Counted from the first letter of the stretch, positions 8,694 to 17,252 are shown. The stretch is 64,000 nucleotides of DNA from JACDAV01 sp964626755 (GCA_964626755.1 CAZVGO010000004.1:191854-255853); one strand, 5' to 3'. The notes: generated from the sequence alone by a model not told the origin. Translations and numbers: made by a program.

Positions 8694-9211
8694 GGGGCCC
8701 GGCGCCCGCGCGCCGCACCCGTTTGGCGCAAATACCAGCCGGGGGAGTGTTAGCGCCCCCTGTGCTCCTCCCGGGAGCCTCCGGCGGCCCCGTCCAAGCG
8801 TGAAATCGGCTGTCGGCTGGCCTCGCAGGGCGCGGATTCGGCGTTACCAACGCCCCCACTGGTATTTGAGACAAACCGGCGGGTGGCCGTCCCGCTACGC
8901 CATGACCTGTCGGTCAGCCCCGCGGAGAGCCGTGGGCGGCGTCGTGGAGCCGCTCCCGCAGGCCGACCCGGCAGGCGCGCTTCAGGATGATGCGCACGCG
9001 AACGGCCTCGGTCCGGCGGGGTTCAGGGCGGCCGAGGCGTCGGACGTGGTCGCGGAATGCCGCGGCGACGTCCGGTGCCGGATTGGTGCGGAGACGCATG
9101 AACACGTCGGGCAGGGTGTACCGGACGGTGCGCCGAGGCAACCCGGTGATTCGGGGCAACGCCCACCGCCGATAGTCCCGTTCCCCGGGCCGGGGCGCCC
9201 GACCGACCGGG
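8694..9211. other. Gene-poor stretch of 518 bases with an inverted-repeat element
   Basis: No convincing gene lies between the ThDP enzyme and the small convergent gene at 9212. The left third holds the imperfect inverted repeat described separately. A minus-strand frame at 8914-9159 is open but lacks a good start, ribosome site or recognised family, and is probably not coding. Confidence 0.5.
8721..8876. repeat. Imperfect inverted-repeat element (MITE- or hairpin-like)
   Basis: Arm 8721-8757 and the reverse complement of 8840-8876 match at 27 of 37 positions. Their outer parts match at 16 of 18 (GTTTG, then CAAATACCAG). The arms are separated by about 82 bases. The A/T-rich core CAAATACCAG stands out in 70% GC DNA. 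The layout could be a small non-autonomous transposable element, a large transcript hairpin or a paired binding site. No flanking target duplication was identified by eye. Confidence 0.6.
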
Positions 9212-9391
9212 TCAGCCCCGCGACCGCCGACATCGCTTCGGCGGCTCCTTGGCGGCCTTCGCCTGGGTGTCCTGGATCTGTTTGAACACCTTGCCCATGC
9301 CCGGCTTCATGAGGGCTCGCTGTTCGGCGGCGGCCTCCCGGTCCCGGCGGCGCACCCGTTCAGCCTCCCGCGGGTCCAGCTCGTCGCTCAT
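9212..9391 (-). CDS. Small charged hypothetical protein (59 aa)
   Basis: The frame starts with ATG at 9391 and encodes a helical, highly charged protein beginning MSDELDPREAERVRRRDREA. A short PGMGKVFKQIQ segment follows, and the tail is Lys/Arg-rich (PPKRCRRSRG). It lies 12 bases downstream of the TfoX-like gene on the same strand and could be the last gene of the PPK2/TfoX unit. No family is recognised. Its codon pattern looks like its neighbours, and the predicted protein is not low-complexity throughout, so it is reported as probable. Confidence 0.5.
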   Translation of the reverse strand: MSDELDPREAERVRRRDREAAAEQRALMKPGMGKVFKQIQDTQAKAAKEPPKRCRRSRG

Positions 9392-9403
9392 CGGGGCGCT
9401 CCG

Positions 9404-9745
9404 TCAGCGCTTCGGGGGAAGCGTCTTGCCGTGGCCGATCGCTCGCTCGACCCAACGCGCCAGCCCTTCGTCGTCGGCGAGAACGGTAGCCGGGAGGGCC
9501 ACGAAGTTCTTCATCGGGCGGCCCGGCATCGGCTCGAACGCTGTCGCACCCTCGGCTCGGGCCGCTTCCTGCTCCGCTTCGGGCAGCCGTACGACCCAGT
9601 TCCGCTGGTGGAGCCCGGTCACCATGTTGCCGCCGACAAACGCGGCCGGGTACCCGAACATCTTCCGCCGCTCAGCCTCGGGGAAACGGTCCAGGACCCG
9701 ACCGAATCGCTCGGCCAGCTCTTCCGCTGACTTCTCCCAGGCCAT
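9404..9745 (-). CDS. TfoX/Sxy N-terminal domain protein
   Basis: The 113-residue protein begins MAWEKSAEELAERFGRVLDR and has the TfoX_N core: RKMFGYPAAFVGGNMVTGLH, a variable loop, then FEPMPGRPMKNFVALPATVL and a C-terminal helix. This stand-alone N-terminal domain is common in bacteria that lack the full competence regulator Sxy/TfoX, and its function there is unknown. It lies ten bases downstream of ppk2 on the same strand, so the two are probably cotranscribed. Confidence 0.88.
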   Translation of the reverse strand: MAWEKSAEELAERFGRVLDRFPEAERRKMFGYPAAFVGGNMVTGLHQRNWVVRLPEAEQEAARAEGATAFEPMPGRPMKNFVALPATVLADDEGLARWVERAIGHGKTLPPKR

Positions 9746-9755
9746 GCCTTCCTGC

Positions 9756-10703
9756 TCAGCTGTAGTGATCGGGGACGAAGGTCTGGTCGGCCATGGGGGG
9801 TCGTACGTAGCCGACGTCCGACTGGCGGTCGGGGAGCCGGATCGCCTGCTGGGGCAGTTCCTCGTAAGGAATGAGGCTGAGCAGGTGGCGGATGGTGTTC
9901 AGGCGGGCCCGGCGCTTGTCGTCGGCAGCAACGACGTACCAGGGCGCCTGCTTCGTGTCCGTGTGGGCGAACATCTCGTCCTTCGCCCTCGAGTACTCGA
10001 CCCACCGAGTGCGCGACTCGAGGTCCATCGGACTGAGCTTCCAGCGCTTCGTCGGGTCGTCTAGCCGGCCCTGGAAGCGGCGCTCCTGCTCCTCGTCGCT
10101 GACGGAGAACCAGTACTTCACGAGGATGATCCCGGACCGGATGAGCATCCGCTCGAACTCGGGACAAGAGCGAAGGAATTCGCGGTACTCCTCCTCGGTG
10201 CAGAAGCCCATGACCCGCTCGACACCCGCCCGGTTGTACCAGCTCCGGTCGAACAGGACCATCTCCCCGGCCGCCGGCAGGTATTCCGCGTAGCGCTGGA
10301 AATACCACTGCGACTTCTGGCGCTCGGTCGGGGTGCCGAGAGCGACGACCCGGCAGATCCGCGGGTTGAGGCTGGCGGAGATCGTCTTGATCGTCCCGCC
10401 CTTCCCGGCCGCGTCGCGACCCTCGAAGATGACGACGACCCGGAGCCCAGCATGGCGGATCCACTCCTGGAGACGTGCCAGCTCGACGTCGAGCTCCGCG
10501 AGCTCCGCCTCGTAGGTAGCGCGTTTCATCCGGGGCGGCGCGGCCTCGACGGTCATCGTCATTGGCCCGCGCCCGTTGTGGGACCCGTCTTCCTGGCCCT
10601 TCGATTCCCGGCGCTCGGAGCGCCCGGCGGCCTTCTTGCCGCCCGACCGTTTCTGGCTGGCCCGCTTCTCACCGGGACGCTTGTCGTTGGCACGCCTCGC
10701 CAT
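9756..10703 (-). CDS. ppk2: Polyphosphate kinase 2
   Basis: This 315-residue protein has a Lys/Arg-rich N-terminal 45 residues followed by the PPK2 P-loop kinase fold. Walker A is GRDAAGKGG at 95-103, the Walker B/substrate motif is DRSWYNRAG at 152-160, and the lid contains GRLDDPTKRWKLSPMDLESR. The enzyme transfers phosphate between polyphosphate and nucleotides (class I: NDP to NTP or the reverse). The start has a GGAGGTGAG ribosome site and an upstream TAAATA box in a short leader. It is divergent from the rhodanese gene. The basic N-terminus may bind polyphosphate, which is inference. Confidence 0.95.
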   Translation of the reverse strand: MARRANDKRPGEKRASQKRSGGKKAAGRSERRESKGQEDGSHNGRGPMTMTVEAAPPRMKRATYEAELAELDVELARLQEWIRHAGLRVVVIFEGRDAAGKGGTIKTISASLNPRICRVVALGTPTERQKSQWYFQRYAEYLPAAGEMVLFDRSWYNRAGVERVMGFCTEEEYREFLRSCPEFERMLIRSGIILVKYWFSVSDEEQERRFQGRLDDPTKRWKLSPMDLESRTRWVEYSRAKDEMFAHTDTKQAPWYVVAADDKRRARLNTIRHLLSLIPYEELPQQAIRLPDRQSDVGYVRPPMADQTFVPDHYS

Positions 10704-10852
10704 CGCTCACCTCCCGTGTATTTATCGTCCCCCGGCCCGGCGGCGTCAACCGACGGCAAACGATTGCCAGCCGGGGCCCGCCGATGTCACAATGCCGCTC
10801 CTCATCGTCCTCACCCAGCGTGCCCGCCCTCGCCTGTGTTGTACCCCTGCCG

Positions 10853-12187
10853 ATGACCACATCGAGCTTGCTCCAGGCAGATACCGCGATCTCCACGGAG
10901 GAGCTTCGCGCGCGACGTGCTGACCCTTTACTGACGATCGTCGACATCCGGCCGCTCGCCGCCTACAACGGCTGGCGCCTCGGCGGCGAGGCGCGCGGCG
11001 GCCATATCCCGGGAGCCGTCTCCTTCCCATGGGCGTGGCTCGGCAGCGTCGACGACGAAGAGATCCGGCGGCTGTTCCAGGCGAAGGGGATCGCCACGGA
11101 CCGGACAGTCGTCGTCTATGGCGACAAGAGCGCCGACCCTGAGGCGTTCCGGGTCGGACTCGTGGCGCTCGGTCACGAGGACGTTCGGGTCTACGAGCCG
11201 GGCTGGCCAGCCTGGGCGGCGGACGGGAGCCTGCCCATCGACCGGCTGCCCAACTACGACAAGCTCGTCCACATCAGCTGGCTGCGCGAGGTCCTCGCGG
11301 GCGGGCGACCGGAGGCGGCCCCGGCGAGCCGATTCGTGCTGCTCCATGTCAACTTCGGCGTCCCCGAGGAGTACGAGGAGGGCCACATCCCAGGCGCGCA
11401 CTACCTGGACACGAACTGGCTCGAGGACCCGGCGGACTGGAACCGCCGCCCGCCGGAGGTGCTCGAGGAAGCCCTCAGAACCCTGGGGATCACCCACGAC
11501 ACAACCGTCGTTGTCTACGGCCGCGACACCGAGGGCGACGCAAACGAGAAGTGGCCGGGCCGGCGGGCCGGGCAGATCGCCGCGACCCGGGCGGCGATGA
11601 TCCTGCGCTATGCGGGCGTCGACGACGTACGGCTGCTCGACGGTGGCTACGACTGGTGGGTCCAGGGCGGCAACCCGCTCGAGGCCGTCATCCGCGAGCC
11701 AGCGCCGGTCGCGGCCTTCGGCGTGCCGATCCCGCTTCGCCCCGAGGTCATCGTCGACATCCACGAGGCGAAGGAGATCCTCGCCGACCACGCTGGCGCC
11801 GCCCTCGTGAGCGTCCGGACCTGGAAGGAGCACATCGGCAAGGTCAGCGGCTACAACTACATCGGCCCGGCCGGCCGGATCGCCGGCGACGTGTGGGGCA
11901 ATTGCGGCACCGACGCGTACCACATGCAGCACTACCGGAACATTGACAACACGATGCGGCCCTACCCGGAGATCGCCGCCAACTGGGCCGAGGCAGGCAT
12001 CACCGCCGACAAGTGGGTCGCGTTCTACTGCGGGACCGGCTGGCGGGCGAGCGAGACCTGGTTCTACGCGTACCTCATGGACTGGAAGCGGATCGCCGTG
12101 TACGACGGCGGCTGGTTCGAGTGGAGCAAGGACCCGGTCAACAACCCGATCGAGATCGGCGAGCCGCAGGACGAGTTCGCCGCCTAG
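10853..12187 (+). CDS. Triple-rhodanese sulfurtransferase with one catalytic cysteine
   Basis: ATG at 10853 gives 444 residues; an upstream in-frame extension has no homology. Three rhodanese modules are visible. Module 1 (about 15-130) has the active-site loop position VVVYGDKSAD without cysteine. Module 2 (about 140-275) has VVVYGRDTEGD, also without cysteine. Module 3 (about 295-435) has FYCGTGWRAS with Cys393. The family moves sulfane sulfur from thiosulfate or mercaptopyruvate to acceptors such as cyanide or thiols. Two-domain enzymes with an inactive first half are common; a third inactive module is less so. There is no signal peptide, so it should be cytoplasmic. It is divergent from ppk2. 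Confidence 0.88.
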   Translation: MTTSSLLQADTAISTEELRARRADPLLTIVDIRPLAAYNGWRLGGEARGGHIPGAVSFPWAWLGSVDDEEIRRLFQAKGIATDRTVVVYGDKSADPEAFRVGLVALGHEDVRVYEPGWPAWAADGSLPIDRLPNYDKLVHISWLREVLAGGRPEAAPASRFVLLHVNFGVPEEYEEGHIPGAHYLDTNWLEDPADWNRRPPEVLEEALRTLGITHDTTVVVYGRDTEGDANEKWPGRRAGQIAATRAAMILRYAGVDDVRLLDGGYDWWVQGGNPLEAVIREPAPVAAFGVPIPLRPEVIVDIHEAKEILADHAGAALVSVRTWKEHIGKVSGYNYIGPAGRIAGDVWGNCGTDAYHMQHYRNIDNTMRPYPEIAANWAEAGITADKWVAFYCGTGWRASETWFYAYLMDWKRIAVYDGGWFEWSKDPVNNPIEIGEPQDEFAA

Positions 12188-12285
12188 GCGCGGCCGACGC
12201 CAGGCCGGACGCGGGCCGCGGGCCGGAAACGTCGCAGAATTCCAGCAGTGTCTTCAGTGTGGCTGGAAAGCTGCCCCCGAGGCGG

Positions 12286-12291
12286 TAGCAT
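12286..12291 (+). promoter_or_regulatory. -10 box TAGCAT of a leaderless msrB promoter
   Basis: TAGCAT lies six bases before the msrB ATG. With transcription starting about seven bases after a -10 box, the mRNA would begin at or next to the start codon. No Shine-Dalgarno sequence is present, in agreement. Confidence 0.5.
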
Positions 12292-12297
12292 GACGCC

Positions 12298-12711
12298 ATG
12301 AGCAACGCGGAAGCGAAGGCGCCGAAAGCCAAGACCGACGCGGAGTGGCGCACCGAGCTGACACCGGAGCAGTACCGGGTCCTCCGCGAGAAGGGCACCG
12401 AGCGCTCGTTCAGCGGCGAGCTTTGGGATGAGCACCGGCCCGGGACCTATCGCTGCGCCGGCTGCGGGACGGAGCTGTTCCGATCGGATGCCAAGTTCGA
12501 GTCCGGCACGGGCTGGCCGAGCTTCTTCGCGCCGGCCGACCCGGCGGCCGTCGCCACCGATACCGACCGCTCGTACGGGATGGCTCGGACCGAGGCGCTC
12601 TGCGCGGCGTGTGGCGGCCACCTCGGCCACGTCTTCGACGACGGCCCGAACCCAACCGGACTCCGCTACTGCATCAACTCGGCGGCGCTGAAGCTCGACC
12701 CGAAGGACTGA
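12298..12711 (+). CDS. msrB: Peptide-methionine (R)-S-oxide reductase
   Basis: The 137-residue protein has all MsrB hallmarks: two zinc-binding CxxC pairs (Cys53/Cys56 in CAGC and Cys102/Cys105 in CAAC), FESGTGWPSFF, the GGHLGHVFDDGP block and the catalytic Cys125 in RYCINSAALKL. It reduces the R epimer of methionine sulfoxide in oxidised proteins using thioredoxin. There is no signal peptide, so it acts in the cytoplasm. The enzyme sits among other redox genes but looks monocistronic. Confidence 0.97.
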   Translation: MSNAEAKAPKAKTDAEWRTELTPEQYRVLREKGTERSFSGELWDEHRPGTYRCAGCGTELFRSDAKFESGTGWPSFFAPADPAAVATDTDRSYGMARTEALCAACGGHLGHVFDDGPNPTGLRYCINSAALKLDPKD

Positions 12712-12765
12712 CTACCAACCGCGACCAGCTGGGAGTCGCGGCGCGAAGTGACCTGATGGCCCTGC

Positions 12766-12771
12766 TATCGT
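12766..12771 (+). promoter_or_regulatory. -10 box TATCGT of a leaderless promoter
   Basis: TATCGT lies seven bases upstream of the ATG of the Eis-like gene, with no ribosome-binding site between. The position implies a leaderless transcript. Confidence 0.5.
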
Positions 12772-12778
12772 CCGCCCG

Positions 12779-14008
12779 ATGACGCCCGACATCCGCCGTA
12801 TCCGCGAGGACGAACTCGCCGCCTTCGTCGAGTCGATGAGCGCGGGGTTCCTCGAGCGTCCCGACGTCGACAAGGTCGCCGAGCAGGTGAAGCCGCACTG
12901 GGACCTCGATCGGACGTGGGCCGCCTTCGACGTGGACCGGATCGTCGGGACGTTCCGGACATGGGCCACGGAGCTGACGGTCCCCGGATGTGCTCGCCTC
13001 GCGGGCGCAGCGGTGACGAATGTGACGGTCCTGCCCACCCACCGGCGACGCGGCATCCTCCGCGCGATGGTCGCTGCCGAGCACGGTGCGATCCGGGAAC
13101 GGGGCGAAGCTGTCGGCCTCCTGTGGGCCTCCGAGTACCCGATCTACGGCCGCTTCGGATACGGCCCCGCCTGCCGCGACACGATCCTGTCGATCGACAC
13201 GAACCGCACGTCGTTCCACGGTGAACCCACGGGCCGGGTCGAGATCGCCAGGCCGGACGCGACCAGCCGCGATGCGATCAAGGCGGTGTTCGAAGCGTGG
13301 CGCGTCCGCCAGCCCGGCGAGATCCGCCGGCGCGACTTCGGGTGGGAATCCGATCTTGGCCTCATCGAGAGCGCCTGGGACCCGCGCTGGAAGGGCTTCC
13401 TCGCGCTTCACCGCGACGCCGCCGGCGACGTCGACGGCTACGTCCGCTACCGGGCCGAGGGCAAGTGGGAGAAGCACCAGCCGCGCAACGTCCTCAACGT
13501 TGACGAGCTCCACGCGCTGACCGACGAGGCGTACGTGGGCCTCTGGCGGTTCCTCACGGAGATCGACTGGGTCGCCACCGTGAAGGCCGAGCGGCGGAGC
13601 CCAGCGGAGCGGCTACCCTGGCTGCTCAAGAACGCCCGAGCGGCGACGCCGTCGGATCTCGGCGAGACGATCTGGGTCCGCCTGTTCGACGTCCCTCGCG
13701 CCCTCGAGGCGCGAACGTACGAGCGAGAGGGAAGCGTCGTCCTCGAAGTCGTTGACTCCGAGGCCCCGGGTGGCCGCTCGCGAGTCCACGTCGAAGCGGG
13801 CCCGAGCGGCGCGAAGGCCCGGCCGACGAAGCGGTCAGCGGACCTGACGCTCGACGTCAGCGCCCTCGGCGCCGCGTACCTCGGCGGGGCGAGGCTGCGC
13901 GACGCGGTGGTGGCAACGGGCGTCGACGAGCACCGCGCAGGGGCGCTGGCCGAGGCGACCGCCCTCTTCCGGACGCTCGACGAGCCGTGGTGCTCGACGT
14001 TCTTCTAG
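12779..14008 (+). CDS. Eis-like GNAT N-acetyltransferase
   Basis: The 409-residue protein starts MTPDIRRIREDELAAFVES and has tandem GNAT folds followed by an SCP2-like C-terminal domain, the architecture of mycobacterial Eis. The acetyl-CoA loop is VLPTHRRRGILRAMVAAE near residues 83-100, followed by the Eis signature LWASEYPIYGRFGYGPA. The C-terminal end DEPWCSTFF supplies the terminal carboxylate typical of Eis proteins. Eis enzymes multiply acetylate aminoglycosides or protein lysines; substrate here is unknown. It lies downstream of msrB with its own leaderless promoter. Confidence 0.88.
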   Translation: MTPDIRRIREDELAAFVESMSAGFLERPDVDKVAEQVKPHWDLDRTWAAFDVDRIVGTFRTWATELTVPGCARLAGAAVTNVTVLPTHRRRGILRAMVAAEHGAIRERGEAVGLLWASEYPIYGRFGYGPACRDTILSIDTNRTSFHGEPTGRVEIARPDATSRDAIKAVFEAWRVRQPGEIRRRDFGWESDLGLIESAWDPRWKGFLALHRDAAGDVDGYVRYRAEGKWEKHQPRNVLNVDELHALTDEAYVGLWRFLTEIDWVATVKAERRSPAERLPWLLKNARAATPSDLGETIWVRLFDVPRALEARTYEREGSVVLEVVDSEAPGGRSRVHVEAGPSGAKARPTKRSADLTLDVSALGAAYLGGARLRDAVVATGVDEHRAGALAEATALFRTLDEPWCSTFF

Positions 14009-14073
14009 GTCACGCCAGCTATCGCACCGGCTCGATGAGCCAGGCACGATCGGCGGTCTCACCGGCCGAACGC

Positions 14074-14103
14074 TTGTTCGAAAGCCCGTGATCGTGGTAT
14101 AGT
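14074..14103 (+). promoter_or_regulatory. Sigma70-type promoter of the DEAD-box helicase gene
   Basis: TTGTTC (14074-14079) and TATAGT (14098-14103) are separated by 18 bases. The start of transcription would be near 14110, leaving a leader of about 126 bases before the helicase ATG, long for this otherwise compact genome. Confidence 0.55.
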
Positions 14104-14123
14104 CGAGGCTCTCGTGAACGAAT

Positions 14124-14143
14124 GGGCGCTCCGGTCGGCGCCC
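14124..14143 (+). other. Hairpin in the 5' leader of the helicase mRNA
   Basis: GGGCGC (14124-14129) pairs with GCGCCC (14138-14143) across an eight-base loop. Long structured leaders are common on cold-induced or autoregulated DEAD-box helicase mRNAs. No U-tract follows, so it is not an intrinsic terminator. Confidence 0.35.
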
Positions 14144-14235
14144 CGGTAACTCACCGCCCGATCCCGATCCACCTTTCGCCCTGACCGGTCCCCGCACAGA
14201 CCCGCGGGTGGGCCACTGTCAGGAGTTCCTTCTTC

Positions 14236-15702
14236 ATGTCCTTCGATCGTCTCGGGCTGACGCCCGAGCTCCTTCGTGCGGTCGCAGCCCAGGGCTACAC
14301 CGAGCCCACGCCCGTCCAGGCCGAATCGATCCCCCACGTGCTCGCCGGCCGAGACGTTCTCGCCGGCGCCCAGACCGGCACCGGCAAGACGGCGGCATTC
14401 GTGCTGCCGATCCTCCAGCTCCTCAACGCGACGCGCCCGGAACCACGGCACCTGCCGACCGGGAACGGCCGTCCGCGCGGAGCAACCGGCCTGCCGATCC
14501 GCTGCCTCGTCCTGGCGCCCACCCGGGAGCTCGCGCTCCAGGTCGAGGAGAGCGTCCGGACCTACGGCGCCGATCGCCGGGTCCGGTCGACCACCATCTA
14601 CGGCGGCGTCGGGTTCGAGCCCCAGGTCCGCGCGCTCCGCGGCGGGCCGGAGATCGTCGTCGCCACGCCCGGCCGGCTGCTCGACCATGCCCAGCAGGGC
14701 ACGATCGACCTCCGCTCGGTCGAGATCCTCGTCCTCGACGAGGCGGATCGGATGCTCGACATGGGCTTCATCCGGGACATCCGCCGGATCATCGCGCTCC
14801 TCCCGAAGCAGCGCCAGAACCTGCTGTTCTCGGCGACGTTCTCGAACGAGATCCGCGAGCTCGCGGGAGCGTTCCTCAACGACCCCGCCCAGGTCCAGAT
14901 CGCGCGCCGGAATGCCCCGATCGAGCTCGTCCGCCAGGTCGTCTACCAGGTCGACCGCGAGCGCAAGCGCGAGCTGCTCAGCCACCTCATCCGGAGCGGT
15001 CGCATCGACCGCGCGCTCGTGTTCACGCGGACGAAGCACGGCGCGAACCGGCTCGCCGAGCAGCTTCGACGCGACGGTATCGCCGCCGCCGAGATCCACG
15101 GCAACAAGAGCCAGTCCCAGCGCGTTCGGGCGCTCGACGACTTCAAGTCGGGGCGCGTGGCGATCCTCGTCGCGACCGAGGTCGCGTCCCGCGGCCTCGA
15201 CATCGACGGACTGCCCCACGTCGTCAACTTCGAGCTGCCGATGGTGGCCAACGACTACGTCCACCGCATCGGCCGGACGGGGCGAGCGGGGATGGAAGGG
15301 GATGCCGTCTCCCTCGTGTGCATCGACGAGCTCGACCTCCTGCGCGAGATCGAGCATGTGCTCCGCGGGCCGATTTCGCGCCAGACGGTGCCCGGATTCG
15401 AAGTTAATCGAACGATTCGGGCGGAGCCGATCCGCCAGCGATCGTTCGGCGGAGGCCGGCCGATGAACGGGCGACCGAACGGAAACGGCTACGACGGAGG
15501 TGGCTACGCTCCTGCCCGGCGTCCGAACCAGGCTCGGCCGCGCCACGGCAGCCGGCCGAACGGGCCGCGGCCCGGCGCCGGCATCGGAAACCGCCCGACC
15601 GCCCCGAATCGGTTCCGCGACCATGAGCAGGGCAGGGGAGACGGCTCGTTCCGAGCCCTTCCGGGCGAGCGACTCGCTCGGGCGGGAAGCCGCACTTCCT
15701 GA
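14236..15702 (+). CDS. DEAD-box ATP-dependent RNA helicase (RhlE-like)
   Basis: The 488-residue protein begins with the Q motif region MSFDRLGLTPELLRAV and has every helicase motif: AQTGTGKTA near 46, PTRELALQ, TPGRLLDH, LDEADRMLDMGF near 168, SATFSNEI, VFTRTKHGANRLAEQL, ATEVASRGLDIDGL and HRIGRTGRAG. A low-complexity Arg/Gly/Asn/Pro tail spans about 395-488. The enzyme unwinds short RNA duplexes in ribosome assembly or cold adaptation. An AGGAG ribosome site precedes the ATG. The basic glycine-rich tail resembles RNA-binding tails of RhlE and CsdA types. Confidence 0.95.
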   Translation: MSFDRLGLTPELLRAVAAQGYTEPTPVQAESIPHVLAGRDVLAGAQTGTGKTAAFVLPILQLLNATRPEPRHLPTGNGRPRGATGLPIRCLVLAPTRELALQVEESVRTYGADRRVRSTTIYGGVGFEPQVRALRGGPEIVVATPGRLLDHAQQGTIDLRSVEILVLDEADRMLDMGFIRDIRRIIALLPKQRQNLLFSATFSNEIRELAGAFLNDPAQVQIARRNAPIELVRQVVYQVDRERKRELLSHLIRSGRIDRALVFTRTKHGANRLAEQLRRDGIAAAEIHGNKSQSQRVRALDDFKSGRVAILVATEVASRGLDIDGLPHVVNFELPMVANDYVHRIGRTGRAGMEGDAVSLVCIDELDLLREIEHVLRGPISRQTVPGFEVNRTIRAEPIRQRSFGGGRPMNGRPNGNGYDGGGYAPARRPNQARPRHGSRPNGPRPGAGIGNRPTAPNRFRDHEQGRGDGSFRALPGERLARAGSRTS

Positions 15703-15724
15703 CTTTCCGGAGAGCCGCAACCTC

Positions 15725-15740
15725 GTTGCAATCCGGCAAC
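15725..15740 (+). promoter_or_regulatory. Palindromic operator GTTGC-N6-GCAAC, copy 1
   Basis: The palindrome GTTGC-AATCCG-GCAAC lies 53 bases (arm start to ATG) before the first GWPV lipoprotein gene. A possible -35 (TTGCAA, 15726-15731) sits inside it, with CATACT (15750-15755) 18 bases downstream as -10. A protein bound here would control promoter access. The same arms occur before three other propeller units in this window. Confidence 0.65.
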
Positions 15741-15777
15741 GGCCGACGTCATACTGGCCCTCGTAGAGGGGCCGCGG

Positions 15778-17238
15778 ATGCCCAGATGCCTCGCGCTGTT
15801 GTGCTCTGTCCTGCTGGTCGGCTGTTCGGTCGCGCCGTCGCCCTCGAGCCCAATCGCCTCCGCCAGTCCGGGCGTCAGCTCATCGGCTGACGCCCCACCG
15901 GTCCCGAGTTCCGCCGGCTCGCCGACCGCGTCGCGCCAGCCGTTGCCCGCGTCGGCGAGCCTCCCGGTCCGCAGATCCGCCCGAGAGATCGGGCTGCAGG
16001 TCCTGATGGCTCCGGGACTGGATGGATCGCTGTTCATCCTGATTCCGAGGAACGGGGGCTCGGTTCTCGCCTCCCTCGACCGTGACGGGCGGCCACGTCC
16101 AGGCTGGCCAGTCGTGGTCGACGGCTCGGTCTCGTGCGGGCTGCTGTCGCCCGTCGAGGATGGCTCGGTCCGGGTCGTCTGCACGATGGAGAGCCCAGAC
16201 GAGAACATGAGCCTGCCCGTAAGCGCCTTCGCTTTCAGTGCGAACGGCATCCAGCCCCCGGGGTGGCCGGTCAATCTAGGAATGCACGGCGTTGACGGCT
16301 ACATGGCGGGGCGCGCCAGCGGCGCGTTTCTGTTTCTCTTCGTGCGGGGCCCCTTTGACACCGTGATCGGGGAGGGCCAACCCGCGGTCCCCGGTTGGAT
16401 GGCGAGCATCGGCCCAGACGGGACAATCGGATTCGGCGCGCAGGTCCCATTGACCGAGTGTTGTTACGGCTGGGCAGTCGGACCGGACAATGTCGCCTAT
16501 CGGATCGTTCACAAGGATGCTGCGACGCCCGCCGGGGCATCGGAGCTGACCGCGATCACGAATGCCGGCGCCCCGGACGGCTTCCCGGTTGCAATCGATG
16601 GGATCGCGTCGGGGCCCGCGTTCGAGCCAGACGGGTGGCCGATCGTCGTGACGATCGCCTCGGCTGATCGGACCACGACACGTGTTCTTGCCTTTGGTCG
16701 TGGCCTCTCGGGTGAGCTCCCGATTGCGACTGCCGTGTCGGGGGTCGAGCTCGACTGTGGCACTCCGATCCAGGCACCCCTCGTAAGCAAGGACGGCACG
16801 ATCTTTGTCTATAGCTGGCACGACGTGTCGATCTTCGGCCTCGACTCGTCGCTGGACCTGTTGGACGGTTGGCCGTTCGAGCCCGCCACGCCGCTCGAGC
16901 GCCCGTTTCCCCTGCGTGACGAGGAAGGCATCAACTGCCTGTCGCTCGCTGTCCCAGCCGTCGGTCCCGACGACGCGCTGTACCTCCCGCTGCAAGCCCG
17001 CAACGAGGCGGTCGGCGGAAGCGTCGTCGCCGTCGGACCGGCTGGCCAGGTGCGTCCGGGCTGGCCGGTCGAGCTCCAGCGTGCCGGCTCGGAGTTCTGG
17101 TCCGTCGTCGTCGGCTCGGACGGGACCGCTTACGCGCTGGCGATCGAGCCGGAGGCAGGTGTTTCCTCCTCGGCGAGCATCCTCGCCTTCGCGCCGGACA
17201 GCACCGTGCTCTACACGACGACGATCGTCGACCCGTAG
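15778..17238 (+). CDS. GWPV-repeat beta-propeller lipoprotein 1
   Basis: This 486-residue protein opens with a lipoprotein signal, MPRCLALLCSVLLVGC, with the lipobox cysteine at 16. A Ser/Pro/Ala linker follows to about residue 60. The rest is a repeat protein: blades contain a DGS-type turn, a short strand and a closing GxPxPGWPV element (RDGRPRPGWPV, GIQPPGWPV, PAGQVRPGWPV), like PQQ/WD-type propellers. It ends ASILAFAPDSTVLYTTTIVDP, a signature shared with three other proteins here. Function is unknown; it is probably anchored on the outer face of the membrane. The following membrane-protein gene is 14 bases away, so they form an operon. Confidence 0.8.
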   Translation: MPRCLALLCSVLLVGCSVAPSPSSPIASASPGVSSSADAPPVPSSAGSPTASRQPLPASASLPVRRSAREIGLQVLMAPGLDGSLFILIPRNGGSVLASLDRDGRPRPGWPVVVDGSVSCGLLSPVEDGSVRVVCTMESPDENMSLPVSAFAFSANGIQPPGWPVNLGMHGVDGYMAGRASGAFLFLFVRGPFDTVIGEGQPAVPGWMASIGPDGTIGFGAQVPLTECCYGWAVGPDNVAYRIVHKDAATPAGASELTAITNAGAPDGFPVAIDGIASGPAFEPDGWPIVVTIASADRTTTRVLAFGRGLSGELPIATAVSGVELDCGTPIQAPLVSKDGTIFVYSWHDVSIFGLDSSLDLLDGWPFEPATPLERPFPLRDEEGINCLSLAVPAVGPDDALYLPLQARNEAVGGSVVAVGPAGQVRPGWPVELQRAGSEFWSVVVGSDGTAYALAIEPEAGVSSSASILAFAPDSTVLYTTTIVDP

Positions 17239-17252
17239 TCGAGAGGAACGTC

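Noticed and set aside
8914..9159. Minus-strand frame of about 80 codons in the gap after the ThDP enzyme (starts at TTG, contains RRTVRYTLPDVFMRLRTNP)
   Set aside because: It has no ribosome site, no ATG/GTG start in a good position and no recognised family, and ends in Arg-rich sequence typical of chance GC-rich frames.
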